DNA of 64,000 nt from the NCBI GenBank assembly GCA_963724015.1, contig CAVRTM010000011.1, forward strand, positions 62,001 to 126,000, written 5' to 3'. This document shows positions 19,690 to 28,958 of this stretch, piece by piece. The notes below the pieces were generated by a model that searched no databases, had not been told where the DNA came from, and worked only from the letters and a program-made list of their open reading frames with translations. The position numbers were made by a program, and so were the translations under genes. How positions within the stretch are numbered: position 1 is the first letter of the stretch; each line of letters opens with the position of its first letter. The stretch is from CAVRTM01 sp963724015 (lineage in GTDB: Bacteria; Actinomycetota; Actinomycetes; Actinomycetales; Dermatophilaceae).

Positions 19690-21655
19690 ATGAGCGTTCC
19701 CCTCGGCGAGGTGTCCTCGTCGGCGCTGCGGCTGGCCGTCGTCGGCCCGAGCCACCCCTACAAGGGAGGCGTCGCGGCCCACACCACGACGCTGGCGCAC
19801 CACCTCGCCGGTGCCGGGCACGACGTGACGCTGGTGTCCTGGAGCCACCTCTACCCCAGCCGGCTGTACCCCGGTGAGCAGGCCGTCCCCGGCGGCGCCC
19901 CGGACGTGCCGCCCTTCCCGCGGACCGTGCGGGCGCTGTCCTGGGCGCGCCCCGACACGTGGGTGCGTGCCGGGCGCCGGCTGCGGGGCTTCGACGCGAT
20001 CATCGTCGTGCACGTCATCCCGCCGGTGATCCCGGCGCACCTGGCGCTGCTGCGTGCGGCCGGCAGCGGCCCGCGCTCGATCGTCCTGCGCGCACAACGT
20101 GCTGCCGCACGAGGCCCGCCCCGGCGACCGCCGGCTGATGCAGGCGCTGATGCGCCGCGTCGACGCCGTGCTGGTGCACAGCGCCGAGCAGGCCGTGCTC
20201 GCCCGCGAGCTGGGCGCCGCGCGGGTGTCGGTCGCCGCGCTCCCGCCGCACCTGCCGGGCGGCTCACCCACCGAGCGGGCGCCGTACGACGGGCCGCCGC
20301 GGCTGCTGGCCCTGGGCATGGTCCGCGAGTACAAGGGCGTGGACCTGCTGCTGCGGGCCCTGCAGCAGGTGCCCGACGTCACGCTGACCGTCGCCGGCGA
20401 GCTGTGGGGCGCGAGCGGCACGGCGGTCCGGGAGCTGGCCGACGACCCGCGCCTGCGGGGACGGGTGAGGGTGCAGGCCGGCTACGTCCCCGCCGACCGG
20501 CTCGCCGAGCTGCTCGCCAGCCACGACGTCCTGGCCCTGACCTACCGCAGCGCCACCGCCTCGCAGAACGCCCTCCTCGGCCAGGCCCACGGCCTGCCGG
20601 TGCTGGCCTCGGACGTCGGCACCTTCGGCAGCCAGGTCCGCGACGGCGTCGACGGGCTCCTGGTGCCGCCGGGCGACGAGCCGGCCCTCGTGGCCGCCCT
20701 GCGCCGGCTCAGCGACCCCGCGCAGCTGCGCCGGCTGCAGGAGAACGTGCACACCCCGGACCTGTCCAGCCCGTGGGCGCACTACGTCGGCGCCCTGGAG
20801 GCCCTGGCGTCGCCGAGCGCGGCTGCGGGGGACGGCGGCGCGGGTGGCAAGGAGGACCCCGAGGACCCCGACGACCCCGACGTCCCCGACGGGCCGGACG
20901 ACGCCGGCGGCGGGCGCCGGGCCGTTGGTCGGGGCGCCGGCCCGGCGCCGTCGCTGACCGCTCGGCTGCTCGCGCCGCTGCGCCGTGCGGTGGCCGCCCG
21001 GCGCCCGGCACTCACGCTGACCCGCGCGGACCTGCCGGAGTGGATCCGGGCCAGCGACGTGCTCACCGACGGCGCCGACGCCGACCAGGCCCGGGAGTGG
21101 GCCCGGGCGCTGGGGCTGCCGCGTGCCGGCGACCCGGTCGCCGCGTGGGCGGCCCTCGGGGCCATCGCCGCCATCGTGCGGGTCAGCGACGACGGCCGGC
21201 ACAGCGCCGTCATCGTCGACGAGTCGGGGGTCCGCTCGCCGCTGGCCCGGTGGGCGCGCGCCATCGGCTTCGCGCCGGTCGAGCTCGGGCTGACGGGGGA
21301 GCGCGCCTCGGTCGCGGTCCTCGACATCGACACCGGCGCGCTGGACGTCATCACCCGGCTGCACCCGGGCGGCTGCGACGCCGACGACGTCGACGAGGTC
21401 CTCAGCCAGGCGTCCTGGGCGCTGCGCTCCGGCGGCCTGATCTCCCTCACCCTGCCGCTCGGGCCGGCCACGGCCGAGGGCGCCGTCGGGCCGGTCGAGG
21501 TCCGCGGCATCCTGGCCCGGGCCCACGAGGTCGGCTTCGTCCTGGTCGGCGACCTCGACGGCGACATCACCGCCCGGATGCGGGGGGCCGGGGAGGGGGC
21601 GCGCCGGTCCGACGTGGCCTACGCGCTCGTGCGCCTGACCTTCCGGCGGCGCTGA
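19690..21655 (+). CDS. Family 4 glycosyltransferase fused to a methyltransferase-like C-terminal domain, one frameshift
   Basis: About 655 residues. A GT4 fold (GPSHPYKGGVAAHT at the N-terminus, HNVLPHE, LALGMVREYKGVDLLLRAL, then a C-terminal E-x7-E-like region ending near residue 375) is joined by an acidic, Pro/Gly-rich linker to ~240 residues. The tail of these (ASWALRSGGLISLTLPLGP, ILARAHEVGFVLVGDL) resembles class I methyltransferases, though I see no clear glycine-rich SAM loop. It likely transfers a sugar to a lipid-linked glycan, and the C-terminal domain may be degenerate or structural. The frame changes near 20090, just before HNVLPHE. It is followed by a flippase-like gene and a methyltransferase. 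Confidence 0.7.
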
Positions 21656-21656
21656 C

Positions 21657-22638
21657 GTGCTGCCCTCCCGCCGGCCGCCTGATCGGGCTGCTGCGCATCG
21701 CCGTGGCCCTGGTCATCCTGGCCGCCGTCGCCTGGGCCGTCGCGCGCAACTGGACCGCCGTGTCCGCCGACCTGACCCGCGTGCACCCGGCGGCGCTGCT
21801 CGCAGCGCTCGTCCTGGCCCTGGTCGGTCCCGTGCTGACGATGCTGGGCTGGCGTGTGCTGATGGCCGACCTCGGGTCCCCGCTGCACGTCGCGCCGTCG
21901 GCCGGCATCTTCTTCGTCGGCCAGCTGGGCAAGTACCTGCCGGGGTCGGTGTGGAGCGTCCTCGCGCAGGCCGAGATGGGCGCCCGGCTGGACGTGCCGC
22001 GCCGCCGCTCGGGGGTCGTCGGCCTGGTGAGCATCGGGCTCGGGGTGCTGACCGGCCTGCTCGTCGGCCTCCCCGCGCTCGCCCTGCTGATCGGCAGCTC
22101 GCACGCCGCCAGCGCGGCCTGGCTGCTGCTGGCGCTGCCGCTGGTGGTGGTGGCCTGCTGGCCGAGGGCGCTGAACCTGCTGGTCGCCACCGGCCTGCGG
22201 GTGCTGCGCCGGGAGCCGCTGGAGCACGACCTGTCCGGCCGGGCGGTGCTCGTGACCGTGCTGCTGTTCGTCGCGTCGTGGCTGGCCTTCGGCCTGCAGA
22301 CATGGATCCTCGCCCGCTCGGTCGGCGGCGCGAACGGAGCCGGCTCCCTGACCCTTGCCACGCTGTCGGGCTACGCGCTCGCGGCGACGATCGGCCAGCT
22401 GGCGATCATCGCCCCGGCCGGGGTGGGGGTGCGCGAGAGCCTGCTGGTCTTCCTGCTGGGCTCGAGCATGACCTCGTCCGCGGCGTTCGCGGTGGTGCTG
22501 CTGTCCCGGTTCGCCGTCACGCTCGGCGACGTGCTGCTGGCCGGCGGCGGCTGGGTCTACGCCCGCAGCCACCGGCTGCTGTCCGCCCACCCCCGGCCGG
22601 TGCCGGTGCCGGAGACCTCCGACCACCGGTTAGGTTGA
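21657..22638 (+). CDS. Lysylphosphatidylglycerol synthase TM-region (UPF0104/YbhN-like) membrane protein, early frameshift
   Basis: About 326 residues with eight or so membrane helices and family motifs FFVGQLGKYLPGSVWSVLAQ and APAGVGVRESLLVFLLG. The same fold is the flippase half of MprF, but stand-alone members often sit with glycosyltransferases, as here. No soluble aminoacyltransferase domain is attached. The GTG at 21657 follows the GT4 stop by one base, but the membrane helices lie in another frame. One extra C near 21676 reconciles them; otherwise translation would start at an internal GTG at 21703. Confidence 0.7.
22631..22636 (+). promoter_or_regulatory. Leaderless -10 box of the methyltransferase gene
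   Basis: TAGGTT exactly 7 bases before the ATG at 22644. The last T of the box is the first base of the previous gene's TGA stop codon, so the promoter lies inside the upstream coding sequence. Confidence 0.5.
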
Positions 22639-22643
22639 GCCGC

Positions 22644-23444
22644 ATGGCATCCGAGCGCAAGGAACAGCTGGCGTACTCCGAGCAGATGGCCGCGATGCTG
22701 GACGAGGACAAGCGCCGGCAGAAGGCCGCCAAGATCCTCGCGGTGCTGCGGCACGCGCTCGGCCGCGACGACCTGTCCGGGCTGCGGGCGGTCGACGTGG
22801 GCTGCTCGGCCGGCTTCATCGCGGACGAGCTCGCGGGCGCCGGCGCCACCACGCACGGTGTCGACATCGACGAGCCGGGGCTGGCGCGGGCCAGGGCGCG
22901 CTTCGGGCACCGGGTCACCTTCCACTGCGCACCGGGGGAGGCCATGCCGTTCGAGGACGGCAGCGTCGACGTCGTGGTCCTCAACCACATCTACGAGCAC
23001 GTCGTCGACCCGGACGCGGTGCTGCGCGAGATCCACCGGGTCCTGTCCGAGGACGGCGTGGTCTACCTCGGGCTGGCCAACCGCCTCGGGGTCATCGAGC
23101 CGCACTACCGGCTGCCGTTCCTGTCGTGGCTGCCGCACGGCGCGCTGGCCGACCGCTACGTGCGGGCGTTCGGCCGGGCCGACCACTACTACGAGCGGTT
23201 TCGCACCCGGCCCGGGCTGCGCCGGCTGGTCGCCGCGTTCGACACCTGGGACTACACCCTGCCGGTGCTCACCGACCCGGCCGGGTTCAACGGCGGCGAC
23301 GTGGTCCCGGGCGCCGTCGCGCGCGTCCCCACCCGGGTGCTGTCGGCGCTGCTGCCGCTCGTGCCGACCTACATCTGGGTGGGCTTCCGGACGCCGAGCA
23401 GTCCCGCGGGGCCGCCCCTGACCACCGGCCCGCGGCGCGTCTGA
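22644..23444 (+). CDS. Class I SAM-dependent methyltransferase
   Basis: 266 residues. Motif I is VDVGCSAGFIADEL (~residue 49) and the acidic motif II is GVDIDEPGL. Motif IV is VVVLNHIYEHVVDP, followed by a Methyltransf_11-like core and a C-terminal ~100-residue extension rich in aromatics (RADHYYERFRTRPGLRRL). Lying at the end of a glycosyltransferase run, it may methylate a sugar or a lipid carrier. It begins 7 bases after a TAGGTT box that overlaps the previous stop, so it can be transcribed on its own as a leaderless mRNA. Intact frame; convergent with the DUF3105 gene. Confidence 0.8.
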   Translation: MASERKEQLAYSEQMAAMLDEDKRRQKAAKILAVLRHALGRDDLSGLRAVDVGCSAGFIADELAGAGATTHGVDIDEPGLARARARFGHRVTFHCAPGEAMPFEDGSVDVVVLNHIYEHVVDPDAVLREIHRVLSEDGVVYLGLANRLGVIEPHYRLPFLSWLPHGALADRYVRAFGRADHYYERFRTRPGLRRLVAAFDTWDYTLPVLTDPAGFNGGDVVPGAVARVPTRVLSALLPLVPTYIWVGFRTPSSPAGPPLTTGPRRV

Positions 23445-23492
23445 CCGACCCGCCTCCGGTTCGCCGTACGACGACAGGCGGCGTCCCGGCGC

Positions 23493-23526
23493 GACCTACC
23501 CCGTCGCCCTGAGGACGGGGTAGGTC
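23493..23526. terminator. Bidirectional terminator hairpin between convergent genes
   Basis: Perfect 13-bp stem, GACCTACCCCGTC at 23493-23505 with its complement at 23514-23526, and an 8-base loop, centred between the methyltransferase stop (23444) and the DUF3105 stop (23537). Confidence 0.65.
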
Positions 23527-23536
23527 ACGGTGCGGG

Positions 23537-24286
23537 TCAGGCGCCGTACGGCTCCGGCGCGGACGTCCTGGGGTGGCTCTGGACGAAGGCCTTGACCACG
23601 GCACCGGAGATGTCGCCGCACAGCTGGCGGTGGCCGGCCTGCGAGGAGACGGCCTTCTGGTCGCTGCTCAGCGAGGCCGACCAGTGCGAGAGGGCGAACT
23701 TCTTGCCGGCGGGCAGCGCGCCGTAGGCGGGGTCCCAGGGCGAGACGATGAACTTGTCCTTGGACGCGTCCAGCCTGTTGGCGGCGTCGGTGATCTTGCG
23801 CAGGACGTCCATCTTCGCCGCCCCGGCCGCCTGGTCGTACCAGAGCACGGTGTAGCCGTGCTCGAGGTTGTGCACGAGGTTCTCCATCGGCGGCTTGTCC
23901 GCGGCGGTGTAGAGCTTGCGGTCGGCGACGATCGGCTGGGCGAAGTGCGGCCCCGAGGTGGGCGGGACGGTGGAGTACTTCACCTTGGTGGTCGTGGGGC
24001 TGTCCGTGCCGGGACCGACGTGCGTGCCGTTGTCCTTGGCGGGGTCGGTGGTGACCGGGCTGCAGGCCGCGGCGGCAGCCGTCGCGCCGAACGTCGAGAT
24101 CGCCACGTCGGGCTGCTTCTGGCGGGCGTCGAACGCGGCGTAGGTGACGACGGCACCGAGGACCAGCAGGAGGACCACGCAGCCGGCGATGATCTGCAGC
24201 CGGGTCCGGCGCTCGCGCGCCTTCTCCTGCTGCTGCATCTGCGCGACGCGTGCCTTGCGCTCCTGGCTGACCTGCTTCTTGGTCAC
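23537..24286 (-). CDS. DUF3105 family membrane-anchored protein
   Basis: 249 residues. A basic, Gln-rich N-terminal tail is followed by one membrane helix (LQIIAGCVVLLLVLGAVVTY, ~residues 35-54). The external DUF3105 domain has the family motifs VPPTSGPHFAQP and NLEHGYTVLWYD. Function in the family is unknown. The topology places the domain outside the membrane. The GTG start follows AGGAC at a normal distance. A TACACT -10 box lies about 80 bases upstream (near 24371-24366), so this gene has a short leader, unlike several neighbours. Confidence 0.8.
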   Translation of the reverse strand: MTKKQVSQERKARVAQMQQQEKARERRTRLQIIAGCVVLLLVLGAVVTYAAFDARQKQPDVAISTFGATAAAAACSPVTTDPAKDNGTHVGPGTDSPTTTKVKYSTVPPTSGPHFAQPIVADRKLYTAADKPPMENLVHNLEHGYTVLWYDQAAGAAKMDVLRKITDAANRLDASKDKFIVSPWDPAYGALPAGKKFALSHWSASLSSDQKAVSSQAGHRQLCGDISGAVVKAFVQSHPRTSAPEPYGA

Positions 24287-24434
24287 GTGCGATCGTCCTG
24301 TCGGGAGAGTGGTGTTCCGGGGCGGGCAGCCCCCGGTGGCCGGGCAGCGCAGGGGGGCGGGTGCGAGTGTACGTGGGCCGCCAAGGCGCACCGGTGCTGT
24401 CGGCGCCGTCGGTGCGGTGGTCCAGACTGGACGG

Positions 24435-25427
24435 GTGACCGCCGCGCCCGACCCGACGCCCCGGGCGTCGGAGGAGGTCTGCTCTGCCCCGTGTGGGCCG
24501 GCCGCGCCGCGCAGCCGGGTCTGGCGGTCGGCTCGCGAGGTGGCCCTGATGGCGACCATCGGCATCCTGCGGCGCGGCGCCGGCGACCCCACCTTCCGGC
24601 GCGACCCGGACGGCACCGTGTGGCGCGGCGTGCGGACCCCTGAGGGTCCGGCGACGCTGCGGCTGGCGGTGCGGGCCGACCTCGCCACCGTCGGGGCCAC
24701 GGCGTGGGGGCCCGGTGCCGAGTGGGTCCTTGCGTCCGTGCCGGCGATGCTGGGGGCCGCTGACGACGACTCGGGCTTCGTGGCGCACCACCCGCAGGTC
24801 GCCCTCGCCGCGCGCCGCTTCCCCGGCTGGCGGGTGCCGCGCACCGGGCTGGTCCTCGAGGCGCTGGTGCCGGCCATCCTCGAGCAGAAGGTCACCGGCC
24901 AGGAGGCGTTCGGCTCCTACCGCACGCTGGTGCGCCGCTATGGCGAGCCGGCGCCCGGTGAGGGCGGCGCGCACGGGCTGTGGGTGCCGCCGGACGCCGC
25001 GACCTGGGCCCGGATCCCGTCCTGGGAGTGGCTGACCGCCAGCGTGGACGGTGCCCGGTCCGCGGCCGTCGTGCGGTCCGCCGCCGCGGCCGGGCGCCTG
25101 GAGGCGGTGACCGCCCTCAGCCACGCGGACGCGGCGCGCCGGCTGCGCGCCGTACCCGGGGTGGGGGTCTGGACGGCGGCGGAGGTGCACCAGCGCGCCC
25201 TCGGCGACCCCGACGCGGTCAGCTTCGGCGACTACCACGTGGCCAAGGACGTCGGCTGGGCGCTGACCGGCCGTGAGGTCGACGACGACGGGCTCGCCGA
25301 GCTGCTCGAGCCCTACGCCGGCCACCGCTACCGGGTCCAGCGGCTGTTGGGGCTGGCCGGCGCCCGCCGACCGCGCCACGGCCCCCGGATGGCGCCCCGC
25401 ACGCACCTGCCGCGCCGGGGCCGGTAG
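24435..25427 (+). CDS. DNA-3-methyladenine glycosylase (AlkA/HhH-GPD family)
   Basis: 330 residues. The helix-hairpin-helix is LRAVPGVGVWTAAEV, followed by the catalytic aspartate in SFGDYHVAKDVG (~residue 264), as in AlkA-type base-excision glycosylases. LEQKVTGQEAFGSYRTL is the conserved helix before it. The enzyme removes alkylated purines from DNA. It lacks the Ada-type N-terminal domain and stands alone. The start GTG lies 6 bases after CAGACT, a poorer match to the leaderless promoters seen elsewhere here. A strong hairpin follows the gene. Confidence 0.85.
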   Translation: MTAAPDPTPRASEEVCSAPCGPAAPRSRVWRSAREVALMATIGILRRGAGDPTFRRDPDGTVWRGVRTPEGPATLRLAVRADLATVGATAWGPGAEWVLASVPAMLGAADDDSGFVAHHPQVALAARRFPGWRVPRTGLVLEALVPAILEQKVTGQEAFGSYRTLVRRYGEPAPGEGGAHGLWVPPDAATWARIPSWEWLTASVDGARSAAVVRSAAAAGRLEAVTALSHADAARRLRAVPGVGVWTAAEVHQRALGDPDAVSFGDYHVAKDVGWALTGREVDDDGLAELLEPYAGHRYRVQRLLGLAGARRPRHGPRMAPRTHLPRRGR

Positions 25428-25459
25428 CGCAGCAGGGCCTGCAGCACCACGTTGACCAC

Positions 25460-25490
25460 GAAGGGCGGGCGCCGGAGGCGCCCGCCCTTC
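25460..25490. terminator. Strong bidirectional terminator
   Basis: Perfect 13-bp GC-rich stem (GAAGGGCGGGCGC at 25460-25472, complement at 25478-25490), loop CGGAG, followed by a T-richer stretch. It lies 32 bp after the glycosylase stop and 22 bp from the stop of the convergent MFS gene. Confidence 0.75.
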
Positions 25491-25511
25491 GTCTGTCGTT
25501 GTCGCTCGCGG

Positions 25512-27759
25512 TCAGCGAGCGGCCTGGCCGCGCAGCGAGCCCGACACGCCGTCCGACAGCTCGGCCTCGACCGAACGGAGCCGCTCGATCCGCTGCTCCA
25601 GCGCAGCGACCTCGGCGTTGGCGGCGTCCACGATGCGCTGGGCCTCGCGCTGCGCGGAGAGGGTCATGCCGTTGACCGTCTGCTGGGTGTTGAGCAGCAG
25701 GCCGTACTCGTAGGAGCGCAGGCTGTCCGCGCCCGTGCCGTCGCGGCCCTCGGACCGGCCGGTGACCTCGTCGGAGACGAGCCGCTCGCGGATGTCGGCG
25801 AGGCTGCGCTGGAACTGCGCGAGCGCTGCCTCGACCTCCCCGCCGACCGAGCCGAGCAGGTCGCTCACCTCGGCGCGGGCCTCGCGGGAGGCGGTGACGT
25901 GCCGGCGGGCGGTGTCCTGTGCCGCGGTGAGGACGTCCAGGGCGCCGACTGCCGTGCGCTCGACCGGGTCGTCGAGCTGGGCGGAGGAGGCCTGGATCCG
26001 CTCGGGGTTGGCCACCCGGGCGCGGTGGACGCCGGCGGTGACGGTCGCCCCGTTGGCCGCGATGGTCCCGGAGGCCGGGGCGCTCCCGGTGGTCCGGGAA
26101 GCCCGCGGGGTGTCGCTGGGCGGCGGTGGCGGTGACCTCGGGGGACCGCTCGGCCGGTGAGGCGGTGCCCGCGATGCCGGCGGTGGTGTCCTCCGTGGTG
26201 TCGCCGAGCTTGACGGTCGTGCGCAGCGGCACCTCCTTGATGAAGACCACGCACAGCAGCGCGACGGCGGCCACGACGGCGCTGATCACGAAGACCCGTC
26301 CGGTGGCGTCGCCGTACGACTGGCGCACGATGGTCCGCACCGGGGCCGGCAGGGCGGCGAGGTCCAGGCCGGCGGCGCTCTGGCTCTTGGCGGCGGCGGC
26401 GGCAGCCTTCGCGCTCAGGTGGCGCAGACCCTCCAGGGTGCTGTCCTGCACCCGGGTGGCGAGCACGGCGCCGAGGACGGAGACGCCGACCGCTCCGCCG
26501 AGGGTGCGGAAGAACGCGACGGTCGCGGAGGCCGCGCCGATGTCGCGGACGTCGACGGTGTTCTGCACGGCGAGGACGAGGTTCTGCATCATCGCGCCGA
26601 GGCCGATGCCCATGACCGCCATGTAGATGCCGACCTGCCACAACGGGGTGGTGTGGTCCAGCGTGCCGAGGCCGACGAGGCCGACGACCAGGAAGATGCC
26701 GCCGCCGACGAGGAACTTCTTCCAGCGGCCGGTCCGGCTGATGATCTGGCCGGCGCCGGTGGAGGAGACCAGGAGCCCGGCCATCAGCGGGATGGTCAGC
26801 AGGCCGGCGTGGGTCGGGCTGTAGCCGCGGGCGACCTGGAAGTACTGGCCGAGGAACGTCGTACCACCGAACATCGCGATGCCGACGGCGGCGCTGGCGA
26901 CGATGACCAGGGCGGCGGTGCGGTTGCGCAGGACCTTCAGCGGCACCAGCGGTTCGGGCACCTTCAGCTCGACGACCACGGCGAGGGCGACGGCCACGGC
27001 GGTGGCGCCGAGGTAGGCGGCGGTCTGCCACGACATCCAGGCGAAGTCCTGCCCGGCGAAGGTGACCCACAGCAGGGGCAGGCTGGCGGCCAGGGAGATC
27101 AGCAGCGCGCCGACGTAGTCGATGCTGACCTGGCGACGCTCGGTCTCGACGTGCAGGGTGGCCTGCAGGATGAACAGCGAGATCACCGCGAGCGGCACGC
27201 AGACGTAGAAGCACCAGCGCCAGCCCAGCGGGCTGTCGACGATGACGCCGCCGAGCAGCGGGCCGGAGACGGTGCTGACGGCCATGACCGCGCCCATGTA
27301 GCCGGAGTACCGGCCACGGTCGCGCGGGGAGATGATCGAACCCATGATCGACTGCACGAGCGCGGTCAGGCCACCCATGCCGAGGCCCTGGACGACGCGG
27401 CAGGCGATCAGGAACGGCACGTTGTGCGCCATGCCCGCGGCGATCGAGCCGAGGACGAACACGACGATGGCGAGCTGCACCAGCAGCTTCTTGCTGAACA
27501 GGTCGGACAGCTTGCCCCAGATGGGCGTGCTGACCGTCGTGGCCAGCAGGGCGGCCGTGATGACCCACGTGTACTGCCGCTGGGTGCCGTGCAGGTCGCC
27601 GATGATGGTCGGCAGCGCCGTCGCGACGATGGTGGAGCTCAGCAGGGCCGTGAAGAGGGCGGCCAGCAGGCCGGTCATCGCCTCGAGGATCTGGCGGTGG
27701 GACATCGGCTCGAGCGTCGTGGGGAGGGCGCGGGTGGGTTCCGCGACGGTGGTGCTCAT
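25512..27759 (-). CDS. DHA2-type MFS multidrug transporter with ~200-residue C-terminal coiled-coil extension, one frameshift
   Basis: The first ~545 residues are a 14-helix DHA2/EmrB-type drug-proton antiporter (motif A-like GKLSDLFSKK, motif C-like SGPLLGGVIVD). After KEVPLRTTVKLGDTTED the frame changes near 26115. One extra C explains it. The joined protein then continues for ~200 cytoplasmic residues, including heptad-like helices (AQREAQRIVDAANAEVAALE). Such an extension is unusual for an MFS pump. If instead the frames are separate, 25512-26015 would be a small coiled-coil gene with a GTG start. ATG 27759 overlaps the marR stop (ATGA), so the pump is translated with its regulator. Confidence 0.75.
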
Positions 27760-28250
27760 GAAGGGACCTTCTCGGACGTAGGGGTGAGGATCTGGGCGGC
27801 GGAGGAGATGTCGTCCGTCGCCTGGGCGAGCGTCTGCTCGAGCAGCGTCAGCAGCCGGGCGGCCTCGGTGACGTCGTGCTCCTGCCAGGGCTCGAGGAGC
27901 TGGGTGAACCGCTGGACGTACGCGCTCTGCACCGCGCCGAGCCGCTCGGCCCCGGCGCCGGTGAGGCCGAGGCGCCACGCGCGGGCGTCGGCGGGGTCGT
28001 GCCGGCGCTCGACCAGGCCGGCGGCCTCCAGCGGGACGACCGCCCGGGACACCACGGAGGGCGCGACGCACAGGCGGGTCGCGAGGTCGCCGGGTCGGGC
28101 GTCACCCTCGCGCAGGGCCTTCAGCAGGCCCAGCGGGGTGCCGGAGGGGCCGAGGTTCTGGGTCTGGCGGTGAACCACCGACCGCGAGGTGCGCATGAGC
28201 TGGCTGAGCGCGGACAGCAGCTCCGCAGCGGGCTGTTCGCCGGCGGGCAT
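27756..28250 (-). CDS. MarR family transcriptional regulator of the MFS pump
   Basis: 164 residues with a winged helix. The recognition region is LATRLCVAPSVVSRAVVPLEAAGLVER and the wing HDPADARAWRLGLT. ATG 28250 follows AAAGGAG by 8 bases; the longer in-frame extension upstream would start at a TTG inside the operator. It shares an ATGA overlap with the pump gene. Its promoter is wrapped by two identical-spacing inverted repeats, so it most likely represses its own operon until a drug-like ligand binds. The ligand is unknown. Confidence 0.85.
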   Translation of the reverse strand: MPAGEQPAAELLSALSQLMRTSRSVVHRQTQNLGPSGTPLGLLKALREGDARPGDLATRLCVAPSVVSRAVVPLEAAGLVERRHDPADARAWRLGLTGAGAERLGAVQSAYVQRFTQLLEPWQEHDVTEAARLLTLLEQTLAQATDDISSAAQILTPTSEKVPS

Positions 28251-28267
28251 CTGATCATCTCCTTTGG

Positions 28268-28310
28268 TTGCGCTAAGCAACTATAGAGCTGATGGTTGCC
28301 TGGAGCAACT
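28268..28310 (-). promoter_or_regulatory. marR-MFS promoter with two MarR operators
   Basis: Minus-strand -35 TTGCTC and -10 TATAGT are separated by 17 bases. Two inverted repeats GTTGC-N5-GCAAC lie at 28268-28282 and 28296-28310, 28 bp centre to centre. One covers the -35 and the other starts at the end of the -10, so bound repressor would block polymerase directly. Confidence 0.7.
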
Positions 28311-28449
28311 ATGTACGCCGCAGGTGCCTCCCCCTACCCGGTACGGCGCGTCGGGTCACGCCTCGGACGCCCGCGCGTGCGAGGACGAGGGGAGAGGTGC
28401 GCGCAGTGGCCCGGAAGGGCGTCCCGGCGCGTTCCGGGCGCGCGCCGGA

Positions 28450-28929
28450 TCAGCCGAGGTCGTCGTTGAGCTGGCCGAGCAGGCGCGCGAGGTCGCGGAC
28501 GTCGCGCTGCGGCCACAGCGAGAGCCGCTGCGCCACCCGGCTGCGGCGCCCCTCGCGTGAGCGGGTCACCGACGCCCGGCCGGAGGGGGTGAGCTGCAGC
28601 AGGCGGGCCCGGGCGTCGCTGAGGTCCGGCACCCGCTCGATCAGGCCGAGCCGCTCGAGCTCGCCGACGTTGCGGCTGGTCGTGGACTTGTGCAGGTTGA
28701 GCGCCACGCCGACGTCGGCCGCGCGGACCCCCTCGGGCATCGAGCCGGACAGCTCGAGCACGCAGACCAGCACCGAGTAGCCCGCGGCGTCGAGGTCCGG
28801 GTGCACCTCGGCGGCCATGGCCTGCGAGGCCGTCCGCGCCCGGCGCAGGAACCGGGTGATCTCACGCTCGACGTCGTCCAGGCCTGCCGGCACGGCCGGA
28901 GGTGGTGGGGTCGACGTGGGGCTGGTCAC
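28450..28929 (-). CDS. MarR family transcriptional regulator
   Basis: 159 residues. An N-terminal helix pair (REITRFLRRARTASQAMAAEV) precedes a winged helix with GVALNLHKSTTSRNVGELERLGLIER and the wing DLSDARARLLQLT. No palindromic operator like that of the marR at 27756 is visible next to it. It lies 29 bp downstream of fbiB on the same strand, but its GTG is 6 bases after a TAGGCT -10 box in that gap, so it can be transcribed alone as a leaderless mRNA. Target genes are unknown. Confidence 0.8.
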   Translation of the reverse strand: MTSPTSTPPPPAVPAGLDDVEREITRFLRRARTASQAMAAEVHPDLDAAGYSVLVCVLELSGSMPEGVRAADVGVALNLHKSTTSRNVGELERLGLIERVPDLSDARARLLQLTPSGRASVTRSREGRRSRVAQRLSLWPQRDVRDLARLLGQLNDDLG

Positions 28930-28958
28930 CGTCGAAGCCTACCCACGCCCCCTGTGCC

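Noticed and set aside
25512..26015. Separate small coiled-coil gene starting at 26015
   Set aside because: No ribosome site, and one extra base upstream joins it to the MFS frame with protein-like sequence in between; kept as an alternative.
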